Shown piece after piece: positions 1 to 11,637 of a stretch of DNA of 64,000 bases. The notes under the pieces were generated by a model. The model ran no database searches and had not been told where the DNA came from. It saw only the letters and a program-made list of their open reading frames with translations. Made by a program: the position numbers and the translations under genes. Each line of letters begins with the position of its first letter. Position 1 is the first letter of the stretch. Origin of the DNA: Marsupella aquatica (taxonomy: Eukaryota > Marchantiophyta); contig OZ316895.1 in NCBI GenBank assembly GCA_973895155.1, positions 16,988,001-17,052,000 of the forward strand, read 5' to 3'.

Positions 1-2774
1 GTATCAAAAGAGCATCTATGTATGCTGCTAGTAAGAAAAGAATTCTGCTAGATGGTGATGCAACACTGCGTTTTCCAATGGGTCAGCGAAAGGAAAGGAG
101 TGATCGCCTTTCTCTGGAGATTCGAGGTGATGTTGCGTGGTTCTGGGAGGCGCTTACCAGGCCTGATCCAGGCAAGAAGGATTTTGTACGAAAAAGGATT
201 GCAAAGAATGAATATGTGGAGCACAGGACTCACCGCCTTGAGGATACTGAGGTAATTGCTAATTATGTAGTAGTGCATCTCATTTCTAATCGTGTAGTAA
301 GTTTGCAAGTGTAGTAGTGCAAGTCTGTAATCAATATTGGTTTATTTTGTGCACTACTCATTTTGTTCACTTATGTTGCACATGGTGACAGGTAGAGTAT
401 TTTTTCAAGTTCCAGGAATGGCTGAAGAAAGAACATAAAGCTTACACTATCGGTTTGCGATCTTTTCAAGCCCTCAAACCTTACTTCATACGTACAATGA
501 AAGATAGGGATGTCTGCTGTTGTAAGCAACATGTTGAGATGCACCTACTTTGCAAAGCCTTTGCCAAGCAACGACAAGCTCAACATCCTGTGGGTTGCAC
601 ATGTCAATGTGTAGTTTGTTCCCCTATAATTGTTGCTGGAGTGAGTCATAGTATTGATGGTATTGTTGTCGACGGTACTTGCAGTACCACTACTCATGTG
701 AGTCTGAATAGTTATGATGAACCCTGCAAAGCTCACAAGTATACACAATGCTCTGTGAGAGAGTGGTGCGCACAGACCTTATGTAAGAAAGGAGAGGATG
801 ATCTTTGGCACAAGAGGGACTGTTTACTAGGTAGTTGTGAGATCTGTGGGCCAGGGTTGTTAGAGTTGTGTCCGTGGGAGGAAAGAGTGGATGAAGAGGA
901 TGAGTTTGTGGTGTGGCAAACATATGAGTATGTTAACCTGGATGATTTACCAAAGCCAAAGAGTGCCAAAAAGAAGAAAGTCCAGAATCGTGATGATGCA
1001 GAGATTTCCAAGGTTAGAAAGAGGCTTAGATTAGTAACTAAAGTCACCTCAATGGTGGTGTTTATGGAAAAAGTAACAGCTACTATAGAAACGTTTATAA
1101 AACATGACTTCTATGCTAGATGGCAAGCTGAGCAGTACCAGAATTGTCTCAAGTCCTTTCCTAAAGGCACCGTAGTGAGTTCGATTGACTTTGCAGAGAA
1201 CTACACGTTTGCAACGCAAGATGAGGTACAATCCCTTCACTGGGATAATAGACAGGTCACTATTCTTGTTCTGATCACCTACCGGCACCAGTATGACAAG
1301 GAGGAGGAGGATCCTGTGGTGTACAACAAAATGGGCCAGAGGATCACCAGATTTATTGAGGCTGATTACCACTTCTTTATTTCAGATGACAATAGCCATG
1401 ATACCTTCTTTGTGCAACACAGCTTGGATTTCCATTGGAAGTGGATGAAAGAGAAAGAGATTTTTGTAGACAATCACATTATGTGGTCAGACGGGTGTGC
1501 AGCACAGTTTAAAGCTTGCCGCCCTTTTTCCTATGTGGCAAAATACAATCATGACTATGGGGTCCCACTAATGTGGTGTTTCCATGCCTCGGGGCATGGG
1601 AAAGGTGTACAAGTAATTACTTGCCAGACCCTTTTTTTGCTTCATTGTCTATAGTATGTAATAGTGTTACATTTTTACGTGCTGATTTATGCGATAGCTT
1701 TGAAGTTTTTAGCGTGCAGGATTTGATGCATTTTTGTTGTATGCTTGCTTCCACAGGATGGACTAGGAGGTGGGGTGAAGCAAGCTCTTTGAAAGGAGCA
1801 GTTGCGGAAAGAAGGAGGGCATCCAATGGAGGGTGCCAAGGATGTGGTCGAGTTTCTTAAGGAGCGGTTTTGCCTAGGAAAGCAAATGGAGTATGACAAG
1901 AAGCAGGGTGTGAGGCGTTTTTTCTGGGAGGTCGGTGTGCAAGAGGTGGAGCGGAGTTCAGGCCTAGAATGTTTGCCTATCAAAGGTGTGAGACAAAAGC
2001 ATTGCTTTTTGGGATATAGCCCTGACAATCCCATGATGCTGAAATGTAGAGAATTGGCTTGCTTCTGCATCAACTGTGCACTTCATCCAGAAAGTCAAGA
2101 ACTCTGTGAAAATCAGGCTCATGTTCTACCGTGGGAGGTAGATTATGTGTACCCCAAAAATGCTGGAGAGATTGCATCCATTATTGAAGACATGTGTGGC
2201 GGGTTGGATAGTGAGACCTGTGATTACGAGGGCTACATTGGTGATCTAGTTGAAGTGGGTGACTATTTTGCTGTGAAGGCTGAAGAAGACAACATTTGGA
2301 AAGTAGAATTCTACGTTCTTTTGTGTACAAAAAAGGCTCATGTTGTTGAAAATGATTTCATAGACGACTATTCCGCTGAATTTTATAAGGGCGATCGAGT
2401 TTTGGCAGGCACTTGGTTTCAGCAATATGGCAGGCATTCGACTTGCTTTGTTCGTAACGACAAATCTAGCATTAGCTATGCCGATGTGGCATCCGTGATT
2501 CATATAAAATTTGGACTTGTGCCAACAAAAATACTGAGGGGATCACCAGGGTTCAAGCTTGCCCCTAACACTTATCAAGCAATTTTGGATTCAGCGGACA
2601 GGTAATTTTCTTTCACTGCCAATATTTATCTGTTTATTGAAGACACTAAAGACACTCATTGGAAGAGAATAGTTACATTGGGTAGATTGTTGGTTGTGCT
2701 GGTTTAATTCTAATTGCAACTTTATTGACTGCAGAGGAAATCCGAGTGTGGTTGAATTGAACCTGTACTCCTAA
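1..2774 (+). pseudogene. DDE-transposase-like gene, 5' end outside the window, one nonsense codon
   Basis: A spliced model fits: exons 3-251, 392-1606, 1757-2601 and 2735-2774, all with GT-AG borders and matching phase. The frame is open to the left edge, so the start lies outside. The product has an IGLRSFQALKP motif near the exon 2 start, Cys/His-rich stretches (CCCKQHVE, CTCQCVVC), WSDGCAAQFKAC at about 1486-1521 and SGHGKG at 1589-1606, continued after the intron by DGLGGGVKQ. From memory, this combination marks an unnamed transposase-like family seen in animal, algal and plant genomes; Asp in SDGC could be catalytic. An in-frame TGA at 1790-1792 follows 11 codons into exon 3, and the same frame then stays open for about 270 codons, so this copy is probably dead. 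The class is uncertain. Confidence 0.55.
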
Positions 2775-3006
2775 AGTTCTAGGTAAGCAAATTAAAAGCG
2801 CAGATGCTAATGTTTTATGAGGTGGTCGTCCTCACTTGATGTTGGTCCCTCAATCTCAAAACTCTGTGAAAAGGCACTTTGTGACATTCTTGTACACTGA
2901 TTCATGTCTTTGACCAATCTAGTTTATTGTGTGCAGGTGTTCAATTTGATGACTGCGCAATGCACATGGCCCATGATTCTCAGTGGCAAGTAAACTTGCA
3001 ACTCCT
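2775..3006. other. 3' flank of the transposase-like gene
   Basis: No ORF or RNA gene was recognised between the last exon of the preceding gene and the AGTACC array. The DNA is AT-rich. Confidence 0.4.
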
Positions 3007-3545
3007 CCTTACCGAATACTAGTTCTTCTTTGTAATACCTATTGCTAATACTTGTAATATTTATTTGCTAATACTTAATGCCTTTTCTAGTACCTACTTG
3101 ATAATAAATACTCATAGTACCTAGTACATAATACTTAGTCAAGTATTAAATACCTTAAGTACCAGTACTGGTTACGTATGTACCAAGTACTCAGTACCAT
3201 AAGTACGCAGTACCAACTTAAGTACCTTAAGTACCAAATACTCAGTACTTTGAGTACCTAGTACTCAATACATAATACCAAGTACCTAAGTAAGTACCTA
3301 GTACTCAGTACCTTAAGTACATAGTACCTTGAGTACATAGTACCAAGTACCAATAAGTACCCAGTACTCAGTACCTTAAGTACCCAGTACTCAGTACCTT
3401 AAGTACCTAGTACTCAGTACCCTGAGTATCAAGTACTTAGTACCTTGAGTACCTAGTACTTAATACCGAGCTCAATACGTTGAGTACCTGGTACTCAAGA
3501 CCTGGCTTTAGTACTCAGTACTTGCAGTCCGACCCAATACTCAAT
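3007..3545. repeat. Degenerate palindromic AGTACC/GGTACT array
   Basis: About 540 bp built from short overlapping units such as AGTACTCAGTACC, TTAAGTACC and AGTACCTAGTACT. GTAC, AGTACT and TTAA centres make nearly every unit self-complementary, so the array can fold into many small hairpins. Unit spacing is irregular, about 12 to 28 bp. No coding potential is visible. It could be the subterminal repeat region of a DNA transposon related to the gene at its left, or an independent satellite-like expansion. Confidence 0.75.
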
Positions 3546-5222
3546 ACTATAGCCTAGGCTAATAGTTTTATACAGTTGAGTGTTTGATGTAGTGGGTGTT
3601 GTGAGACTAGTAGCTATATTGCAAAAGCAAGCCACTGATACATTTTAACTGCTGGACCTGTCTCTTTTTTCATGCAGGTGATATAATAAGTCTCTCTTTG
3701 TTGCCTAGAGGCACGACAATCACTACCCTTGTTTGGCTAGATATGGATATAATTTATCATAAATTTTAGTCATGTGAGTTGTGGCTAGCGAATTAGCTAG
3801 TTGAGTAGTGGCCACAGGACCATTGTGTATTCGTTCAGCAGCATTTTGTGATCATGCTTCTGTTTCAGAATAAGCTTGAAACGCAATTTGAACCTTGTCT
3901 ATCAAATCTATAAAAGTTCTCATCAAATGCCAATGGATGTCCATATTCTTCTCTGTTGCCTTCCTGGACCTCTGGTGCAACTTTAATTATCTCAATTCGG
4001 TGATCACCTTAGTCTGTTCCTCTTGTTCGGTGTAGTGCCTTAGTTCCCAGAACTTTGCAAAGGGAAGCAAATTTTAGCTCTCAACCTCCATCCAGATCTT
4101 ATTTTACCCCCATGCATGTTATAGCATACTTTTGAGATCTGCCTTAGTTTGATTTCTTTATTTCAATCATCAAAGGAGGAGCATGATTGTTTCACAGTAC
4201 CAGTATGTACACTCATTCAGTTTTTTCCTGAGTGTACATACTGAGATCACTATGAGCATCAATGGCATTTTCTATTCCAAGGCAAATGATTGCTATGAAG
4301 GGATCACTTTCTAAGGTTTCTCACAATAACTAATTGCGCTAACATCTACATTATGATCCAAACAACAACCTGGATATAGGTCGAAAGCTTGGCATTGTTG
4401 AAGGCCAACATTTTGGACTATAAACAAAAATTAAACTCATTCATTGTTTCTTCATAAACACGAGTCACAAACACTTGCTCAGTTTATTTACAGTGCAAGT
4501 CCTGTTGCTTTCAATAGTAAATTATGCAATACCATGCGGATTACAAAATTGACTGTAACAAATCCATGTAATCCATTGAACTGTTTGGCCTGTAGAATTC
4601 AGTTCACTTTTCCGCGATTAAAAAAACTACTCTAGCAATTGTCAAGTAGGCAACTCTATTTCTCTATAGTTTCCAATACATCAAGATTTGTACAAAATGA
4701 GACATCTTGTAGTCACTCAATTTATTTATGCAAGCTAGACTTTAGCTTTGTACAGTAAATCAAGTACTCACAGGATACAAGATTGATTGATTGTAACTAA
4801 TCCAAGCAGAGATAGAAAGAACCACACTAAACTGTTGGGGCCTGTAGAAAATCCTGGCCACAAGATCCGTATGCAAAAACACTACTGCAAAAATTGCAGC
4901 TCTATATATGTCTCTACAATTCCCAAAACATTCTCCTCAGATCACCTCATTCCTAATCTAAACCTTGATGGCGAAGTGCGACTAAAATACCCTCCAATTG
5001 GTCCAAAAGGAGAGATCCTCTTGGTACGAGGGATCGTTCCACATTGGTGGACCTTGGGTGGGATCTAGAAACTGTCACAGTGAGAGGCCAGGGGACCCAA
5101 CTATGGGTAGGAACCCCAAGGAGAGACAAAATTTCCACTGATAGTACCCCATCTTTTGCAGCCAAGGCCACTAAGCACCTTCGACACTGCAAGGCAACAG
5201 CCCGGATGTAGTCCATCTGCTC
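3546..5222. other. Non-coding AT-rich stretch
   Basis: Nothing recognised apart from short chance ORFs below 95 codons. No intact transposon ends were found. A short inverted pair near 4201-4245 (ACACTCATTCAG and its approximate complement in CCTGAGTGTACATACTGAG) could form a weak hairpin. Confidence 0.4.
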
Positions 5223-5576
5223 CTATTCGGTGCAAGCTCGTAGGTCTGAAGCTCCTAGCCCCAACCAGACTGAAGCGCTATCCCGAATCTCAGCACGAAT
5301 GGGGGTTGCCTGCTTAAACACCGCATCAACAATCACAACTTCAAAACCATATGTATCAACACCCTCCCCTGCATGGCCACACACCTGCCGGCCGAGCTCC
5401 TTTGATGTGCCACAAATGCCTCCATGTCCTAGCCGATGTGAGCATGCTTTATAAATAAAGCGCCGAGGATGGGGGAAGGTTGAATGAAAGTTCACAATAT
5501 GAACCACGACATCTCGAAATGAAGCAGACTGCCCTGCTTCCACGACCTGCTCAACTTTTGTTACAGGAGTCCCCAT
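5223..5576 (-). CDS. RPA C-domain-like (OB-fold/zinc ribbon) protein fragment
   Basis: A 117-codon ORF resembling the DNA-binding C domain of the large subunit of replication protein A (Rep_fac-A_C type). It starts with a TPVTKVEQV strand, then VVVHIVNFHSTFP and FIYKAC, two further cysteines (GGIC, QVCGH) that could complete a zinc ribbon, and closes with YGFEVVIVDAVF, the usual OB-fold strand before the D-x-(T/S) turn. A second, divergent copy of the module lies at 10074-11090 on the opposite strand, with the same Cys pattern. The ORF is short for a full RPA1 and has an in-frame stop just upstream of its ATG, so it is a partial gene or an exon. RPA1-like genes are commonly carried by Helitrons, but no Helitron helicase is visible here. 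Confidence 0.5.
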   Translation of the reverse strand: MGTPVTKVEQVVEAGQSASFRDVVVHIVNFHSTFPHPRRFIYKACSHRLGHGGICGTSKELGRQVCGHAGEGVDTYGFEVVIVDAVFKQATPIRAEIRDSASVWLGLGASDLRACTE

Positions 5577-5599
5577 TCTTCTGCGTCAACAAGATCCTG

Positions 5600-6120
5600 C
5601 AAAACTACAAGTCCAATACTCAAATCAATACTCAAGGATTCCCGATGGATATTCAATGACAAAACCTTGCTTGCACTACCACAACATGACACACAATCCT
5701 CAAGGGATTACACTACTACTCAAAGGTATTGAACTAATACTCGCAGGAATTTGAAACAATACTCAAACGCGTAACTTACATAATACTCAAAGGTATTTAC
5801 ATAATACTACAAGGTATTTACATAATACTACACGGTATTGTGACAATACTACAAGGTATTGTCACAATACTACAAGGTATTATGATAATAATACACGGTA
5901 TTGTGATAATACTCAATGGTATTATGATAATACTCAATGGTATTGAGATAAAACTCAACGGTATTGAGATAATAGTACTTGAGGTATTATGAAAATACCA
6001 GGAATTGACTAACACCTGAAACTCTTACAGTAATACCTTATTGTATTAGACTAATACCCGAAGGTACTAAACTAATACTTAGTATTAGAGTAACAATCAC
6101 AGGTACCAGGTAAATACTCT
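5600..6120. repeat. Degenerate AATACT...GGTATT tandem array
   Basis: Units of about 20 bp, typically ATAATACTACAAGGTATT with small changes, repeat from about 5600 to 6120 and are densest at 5790-5990. Each unit is an imperfect hairpin because AATACC and GGTATT are complementary. The design mirrors the AGTACC array at 3007-3545, although the sequence differs. It lies just upstream of the RPA-like ORF, which reads away from it. No coding function is supported. Confidence 0.75.
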
Positions 6121-6411
6121 GTGACATGAAAGCACAGCCAGAGAAATTACCTGAGTCTGGTAGTGCATGTAAAGTGAGTATTCAAATCTATATAATATGC
6201 ATGTATGAAGTGAGTGAACCCTAAACCAAATAAACCTGTGACAATACATAGAAATTGACTGGTACAAAGGATGAGCAATAGGAGAGTAAGAAAATTTACC
6301 ATCGATGCATCCACATTGGGTATCTAGACAGACATCTAGGGTTCATGAATGCTCAGAGGCAGACGACAATGTCAACATAGTAGTCCTATTTAAATTACCC
6401 AGCCTCACCTA

Positions 6412-9110
6412 TTACAATTTCCTAGCTGATCCACGACCTCTTCCTCGTCCTTTGACAGGTGGTTTAACCTTTTCAACTGACTTTAAGGCAACATTACCAC
6501 CCTTGTCATGAGCAGGATCCAATCCTAGACTGATAGCAGCACCCCTTAACTTCCCCTTAGCTTGAGAGGAGCTTGTGCCATTCTTCTCCTCGGCCTTTCG
6601 CTTTTTGCTACTCCCCTTACAAGACTCAGAGCCAGGCTCAGAGTCATTAGAGACATTCTCCACCTGAGTGACCGAACCAGGTTCTGGAGCAGCACCCTTT
6701 TTGACCTTCACAATTGAGAGATTCACCTCACCCTTGGACTCCGGGGCTGAAGTCTGCATTTGAACTAGAGTAGGAACTGACTTGATGTCAACTTTTGAGA
6801 CCCTCAACAACTCATGGTGTACATGTGCAGCTTTACCAACAGCCTCATGATATTCGATAGACTTCTTCACACTTTCCTGCAGCGCAAAACAATATCCCAC
6901 AATTAGCAATTGACCAATATCCCCGCTAATACCAATGTACGACAAAGCCAGATCATACTATGCCAACAACTCGAGTGACCAGGTTTAGTGATATACCTTT
7001 GAATATAACTTGGTCACTTTCTTATGCTTCAAGGCTTGATTCTCCCTCCTTCCCTTTAAATTCAAGGCATTCTTGCAATACAGATCACTAAGGCTCTTTT
7101 GAAAAGAGATAGATTGTTCTTCCAAACCCCAATCATCTGCTAGCTTCACTACATCTGGATGGTCCACTCGGGATGAACCCCAGCACTTCAGCCAGGCTGG
7201 ATGAAACACTTCAGCACAGGCTAAACACTTAGGAGGTTTATTGTCACCGTTTCGAAGCAACGGGAACAAACAACTTGGATGATAGCAATGTCCACATGAT
7301 GTGGGAATCCAATTGTTACAAAAGAAGCCAAGAGAGCAAACAGGGCATTCGCTTATGGGAAAATAAGCCTCCTCTGTCTGCGCAGGACAAATGATACTAA
7401 TAGGGCATACATAAATTGCATGAGAGGTATTCAAGTGCTCCTTTAGTCTTGCGCACTCTAGATTGAGAGCATCATAGGACTTTGTCAATTTGTATGCTGT
7501 ATGATCTAGCTTGTGCAAGGTCTGTTTCCCATACTCCTGTTCCTCATCCAACTTATTCAACTCTTTCATAAGAACTTGAGCATCTGCGACTACATCAATG
7601 CGCTTCTGCTTTGAAGCAGCCAAGTTTGCTTGTAGTATATTTGTTTCATTGCAACACGAGACATATTTTTCTCGCAACCCTTTGCAAAGTGCTTGCACAA
7701 GTCCCGGCCAACACAACAGGATTGTTATAAGCAACTGAAAATCACATTCAACAAAGATAATATGAAAACAAATGTAGCTTTAAACAAAATGAGATCATTT
7801 ACCTCGTCTTCAGAATGCTCTTCGTCAGGATCTTGCAGCAGTTCAAGATCCTCAGATACTTGAGCTTGCTCTTTGACCTGAGCATGGATGCGTCGCTGTA
7901 CGTCGTGGATGATATTAGTGAGTTCATTCTTTTGCACTTTCAACGTTGACAATGTCGTTTGAATTGAGTTGATTCGATCAGTAGCCTCATTCTGAGCTGC
8001 TGTGAATTGAATGGCATCTTGTGTAGACTTCTGCATTTCAGGGCCAAGCTCTGCAAGACTAGCCTCCACTACCTCCAACATTGTTTCAAGAAGTGTATTC
8101 TTCTGGTGTGGAACTGGCGTGCCAGTAGTGACTCCAGTGCAAAGTTTTTTGGTTTGAGCTTCTGGAAAACCTATGAAACTATTTTCTGGTGACATTTCAT
8201 GATTCGGACCACCTACCTGAGAAAGGGACTCACCTTGCTCTTGCTCATTTGCCTCTAGTCCTAACACCGTACCTGGAGATATTGTATCTTGCTGCAATTG
8301 GTTCATGTTTTGCAGGAAGTTTTGACTACTCGAATGAGGACCCGAGGCTTCGGGTGACTTGAGCTCTAGGTTTGCCGGTTTCTCCTCCCCAGGTGATTCA
8401 CAATGTGCTCCACTCGCAACGGACTGTATTCTATTGAAGAGGTCTAGAGGAGGGATATACTTTGTCTCAATCCTCTTCCACGGTGGCGAGTTTCTATCGA
8501 TTGGAGACTTCCTTACAAACCTCAACCGAAGCTGCCCTCTATGCTTGTCTGCACCACAAGCTGCCCAATTCACAGGTCTTTTTAAGATCCGCTCATAGTA
8601 CAAACCTTTGGCAACCTCCACAGTGTATGGTTGAAACTTTCCGATTCCGTCCAGCACACAGGTAAGCATGGCGATGTCGTCGACAGGAATCCCCTTAACG
8701 CCATCCTTCTTGTAGCCGTTCTTCCCAGACTTGTTCCCAAAATACTCCTCCAACACCTCAGCGGACACGTCTTCATTTGTGAGCTCCTTCGGAATGCTTC
8801 CCACATTGGGCAAGCCAAGGACATTGTGGAAATGATCGATGTCCTTCACAAACTCATCAACTGTCCACTCTTCTGATGAGGGGACCTTTACAAGACTCTC
8901 ACCGTGTGATTTCGGTGGTAGCTTGTGACTCGTGGACTTTCCAGGCATTTCAGAAGACATACCTGCTGTGTAGCTTGAGTTCTCCCAGCTGCTCGCTCCA
9001 AGCGTTGGCAACAAACTATTTGGGCGCAAACCTGCGCTATGCGACTCCGCCCGAGTCCCTTGAAAGCACGTTACTCCAGAGTCTGACTCGTCCCTTCCAG
9101 TGCCTTGCGC
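6412..9110 (-). CDS. Coiled-coil / RING-type zinc-finger protein, three exons
   Basis: The transcript reads leftwards: exon A 9110-7803, exon B 7734-6997, exon C 6876-6412, all phase 0 with GT-AG borders. An upstream exon may exist; otherwise the first useful ATG lies inside exon A. Exon A has an unrecognised conserved-looking block (EEWTVDEFVKDIDHFHNVLG to LKRPVNWAACGADKHRGQL) and a C-terminal coiled coil rich in Glu and Gln. Exon B continues the helix and then has a RING/treble-clef pattern: CPVC, then CGHCYHPSC, then CLAC. Exon C is polar and ends in a basic GRGRGRGSARKL tail. The pattern suggests a nuclear zinc-finger protein, possibly an E3 ligase. Its position between RPA-like modules and beside a MULE suggests transposon cargo. 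Function unknown. Confidence 0.55.
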
Positions 9111-10073
9111 CTGAATTACAACACAAGAATGTGAGTTCAATGTCATCTTATTTGAAAAGATTGAATGTGTGCCTAATGCGTGGCCTAGATCATAGAAGAC
9201 ATTCAATATTAAACAAGTGGGGAAGAAAACAATCAGAGCAACTTTCCGAATGTCCTCAACTTTCAAAATTGTAGCTCAGGTCTTGTAACTCTTCAATCTC
9301 CACAACGCAAACGAGAATGCAAAAAGTTCTAGAGATTCAAATGCTTGCAGCCCTCGACTAAAAGCAACTTCCTGCGCCAAAATGCAATGTCATTCCCTCC
9401 CGCATTCCCTCCCCTGCTACCTAATCAAGGATCACAATGTTGCGGTCTTCTCCAACTGGCACATTGCGCAACATTCAAACTGGAGTACGCATCGTGAAAG
9501 TTGATTCAACGCGACAAAAAGGAAATAGAAAGGAAGTGCGCACTTTGCGCCCAGGTCTCCCTTGATTGCAGGCAATGCTACGGTTTGGATCATCCTTCTA
9601 GCAGGAAGGGTCAAGATCCAACAATGCTACTCCCTCAACCACCACCATTGATCTTCATTGCCACCACGGCACGGTCCGGATTTGCTGACCTTTCTAATTT
9701 TGAAATGATAGAGGTTACGGTAGTAATGTCTTTTCGGCCCTTCCTCCCTCCAACGTGATTGTACTTGCAACAACCTCCTCCCTCATCATTACATGACTTG
9801 TAGTACTAACTATACTATGAGCTTTGTTGTAGGGGTGGTATTAGGAGGGGTATTATTTTGCTCAAATTAGACCCCCTCTAGCTTGCTTTTGGCCGTACAC
9901 TCTTGTGAATTGACGTTTTGCATGTAGGCCAGGCCATCGCATTCCCGCCCTCAGTTTTTGTGACCTATTGCATTTCACACTTTGCCACTCGTGAGTTGCA
10001 CAGCCGACATTCCATTCCCTCGTGATGCGCATCGGTAAGCACTATTTGCTTTTGGTAATTTACTTTCATTGAG
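9111..10073. promoter_or_regulatory. Divergent intergenic region
   Basis: This stretch separates the leftward RING gene from the rightward RPA-like gene, so it should hold both promoters and any missing 5' exons. I see no clear TATA box, repeat or RNA gene, only short chance ORFs. Confidence 0.3.
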
Positions 10074-11090
10074 ATGATTGTGTGGTTTATGACTTATGCA
10101 ACTCTGCTGCAATATGCTGCAGAGATTGAAAAAAACCCGGCTGATCGTGAGTCCGATTCGGAGTCGTTTAGCCCTTCATTTGGTAAGCCAATGTCAATGA
10201 CAACTCTGTTCGATGTGCAAGAAGCTGTAATGAGGGAGGACACTGGTTATTTGGGACCATGTAATGTCCACGTATTGAACTTCATTGCCACGAATCCTTT
10301 CCCCAAGAAATTTGTGTATCGAGGATGTACTGAGGTCATTTCCCGAGGTCATTTCCTGAGGTCTATGTAAGATTTCAATTGAAGGCCTGAGAGGAAGTCA
10401 TTGCGAGCATGATGCTTTACGGAGTGGACAGTACCGTGAGTTTTTTCATTTTGAGGTATTGTTGACGGATGCTACCTTGCACTGTAATTCTGGCAAGCCT
10501 AGCTGCTTTGAGAGCTACAATTTGGGATGCTGCAAGAGATTTAGTCGATCTCTCTACAACTGCACTAGCTTGTATGGAACACACTTGATCAATTTCAGGT
10601 CCTCCATGATTCCATCAAGGACGCGCCATAGTGCAAAGTCAGGTTTTGGATAAATCATGGTATTTTATCTGTGCATGAGTTGGAGATTGTTGCATCAAAT
10701 AGTACGTTGCCACAATCTCGTTTATGGACCCAGACACGGACTCCACAACGACAGGGGTTGCAAGGTACACACCTATCGCCCAGCCCACGCGCTTCCACTG
10801 AGGGAGGCACCCAATCTGTTGCTACCCAATTCTACAGCACTCCAACTATGATTGTGCCCGTAGTCTCATCCCCTGCCCCACCAATGCCAAGACAGTCACC
10901 AATAATTGATTCAAAGCCAGATTACACCACAGCTACTTCGAGTGTCGGACAAGTCTCAGACGTGGTACAGGCCGAACGCAACAATCATGGCAACGAAGAG
11001 GTCCAGCAGGGCACCATGTCATCCATTGTTCGTCGACTAACAGAAGCTTTCAGTTCATCATTGGACGTCTACTCTGGAAGGAACCGATAG
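10074..11090 (+). pseudogene. RPA C-domain-like gene with broken frame
   Basis: The region translates as one RPA70 C-domain-like protein spread over several frames: TLFDVQEAVM, VHVLNFIATNPFPKKFVYRGC, SHCEHD, FFHFEVLLTDAT, ATIWDAARDLVDLSTTAL and VRFWINHGILSVHELEIV. That order matches strand, zinc ribbon, strand, helix and strand of the family. A 13-bp tandem duplication (GAGGTCATTTCCC/T at 10332-10357) shifts the frame exactly by one between the first and second Cys pairs. A second shift lies near 10495-10500. The C-terminal ORF to 11090 is Pro/Ser-rich and unrecognised. The opposite-strand ORF at 5223-5576 is a homologue. Introns could explain part of the frame changes, but the duplication points to a damaged copy. 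Confidence 0.5.
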
Positions 11091-11637
11091 TTTATATTAC
11101 TGTAGGCTAATTAACATACATACATGTAGCCATTTGGCTTTTGCAAGTAGACTTGCCCAACTTACCGTGTTGCAATTGTATGCAATATGGCAAACTGATG
11201 GACGCCTGGTTCATTCACTATGTATGAGGATGGAAGGAAAGCAAAGTTTGCATTTTGAAGCAAGTTAATGAGTGTCTCGTCCTTACATCTGAATGTGTTG
11301 CGTACATGATTCTGTCAATCATATTTGACCGTCGGTATGAAGTCCACTATATGGTGTTCAGTGTCGAGTGCCCTCTTATGCTGCGGCCGACAATTTCATG
11401 GTGTTGACTCACCATCATGTATTGAGGCCATGAAATCATCTATTCTCTGGGTATTCATAGAATTTCACAAATGGTGATATATATTGTCTTGCAATAATTT
11501 GGTTGACTCAAATCTTACGAATGAATTGCAACATACAGTGTAACTCCATGATAGCCCTTGCCCAACTATAAGGTAATTAAGTTTCCCGCTGTGATTCATT
11601 AAACTATTCATATTTTCATTGTAGGTCTGAAGACATA

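Noticed and set aside
5818-6015. ORF with repeated IPLSII motifs
   Set aside because: It is the translation of the AATACT/GGTATT array.
5223-10370. A Helitron bounded by the two RPA-like modules
   Set aside because: No Rep/helicase coding region and no convincing TC...CTRR ends with a terminal hairpin were seen. RPA-like modules alone are not enough.
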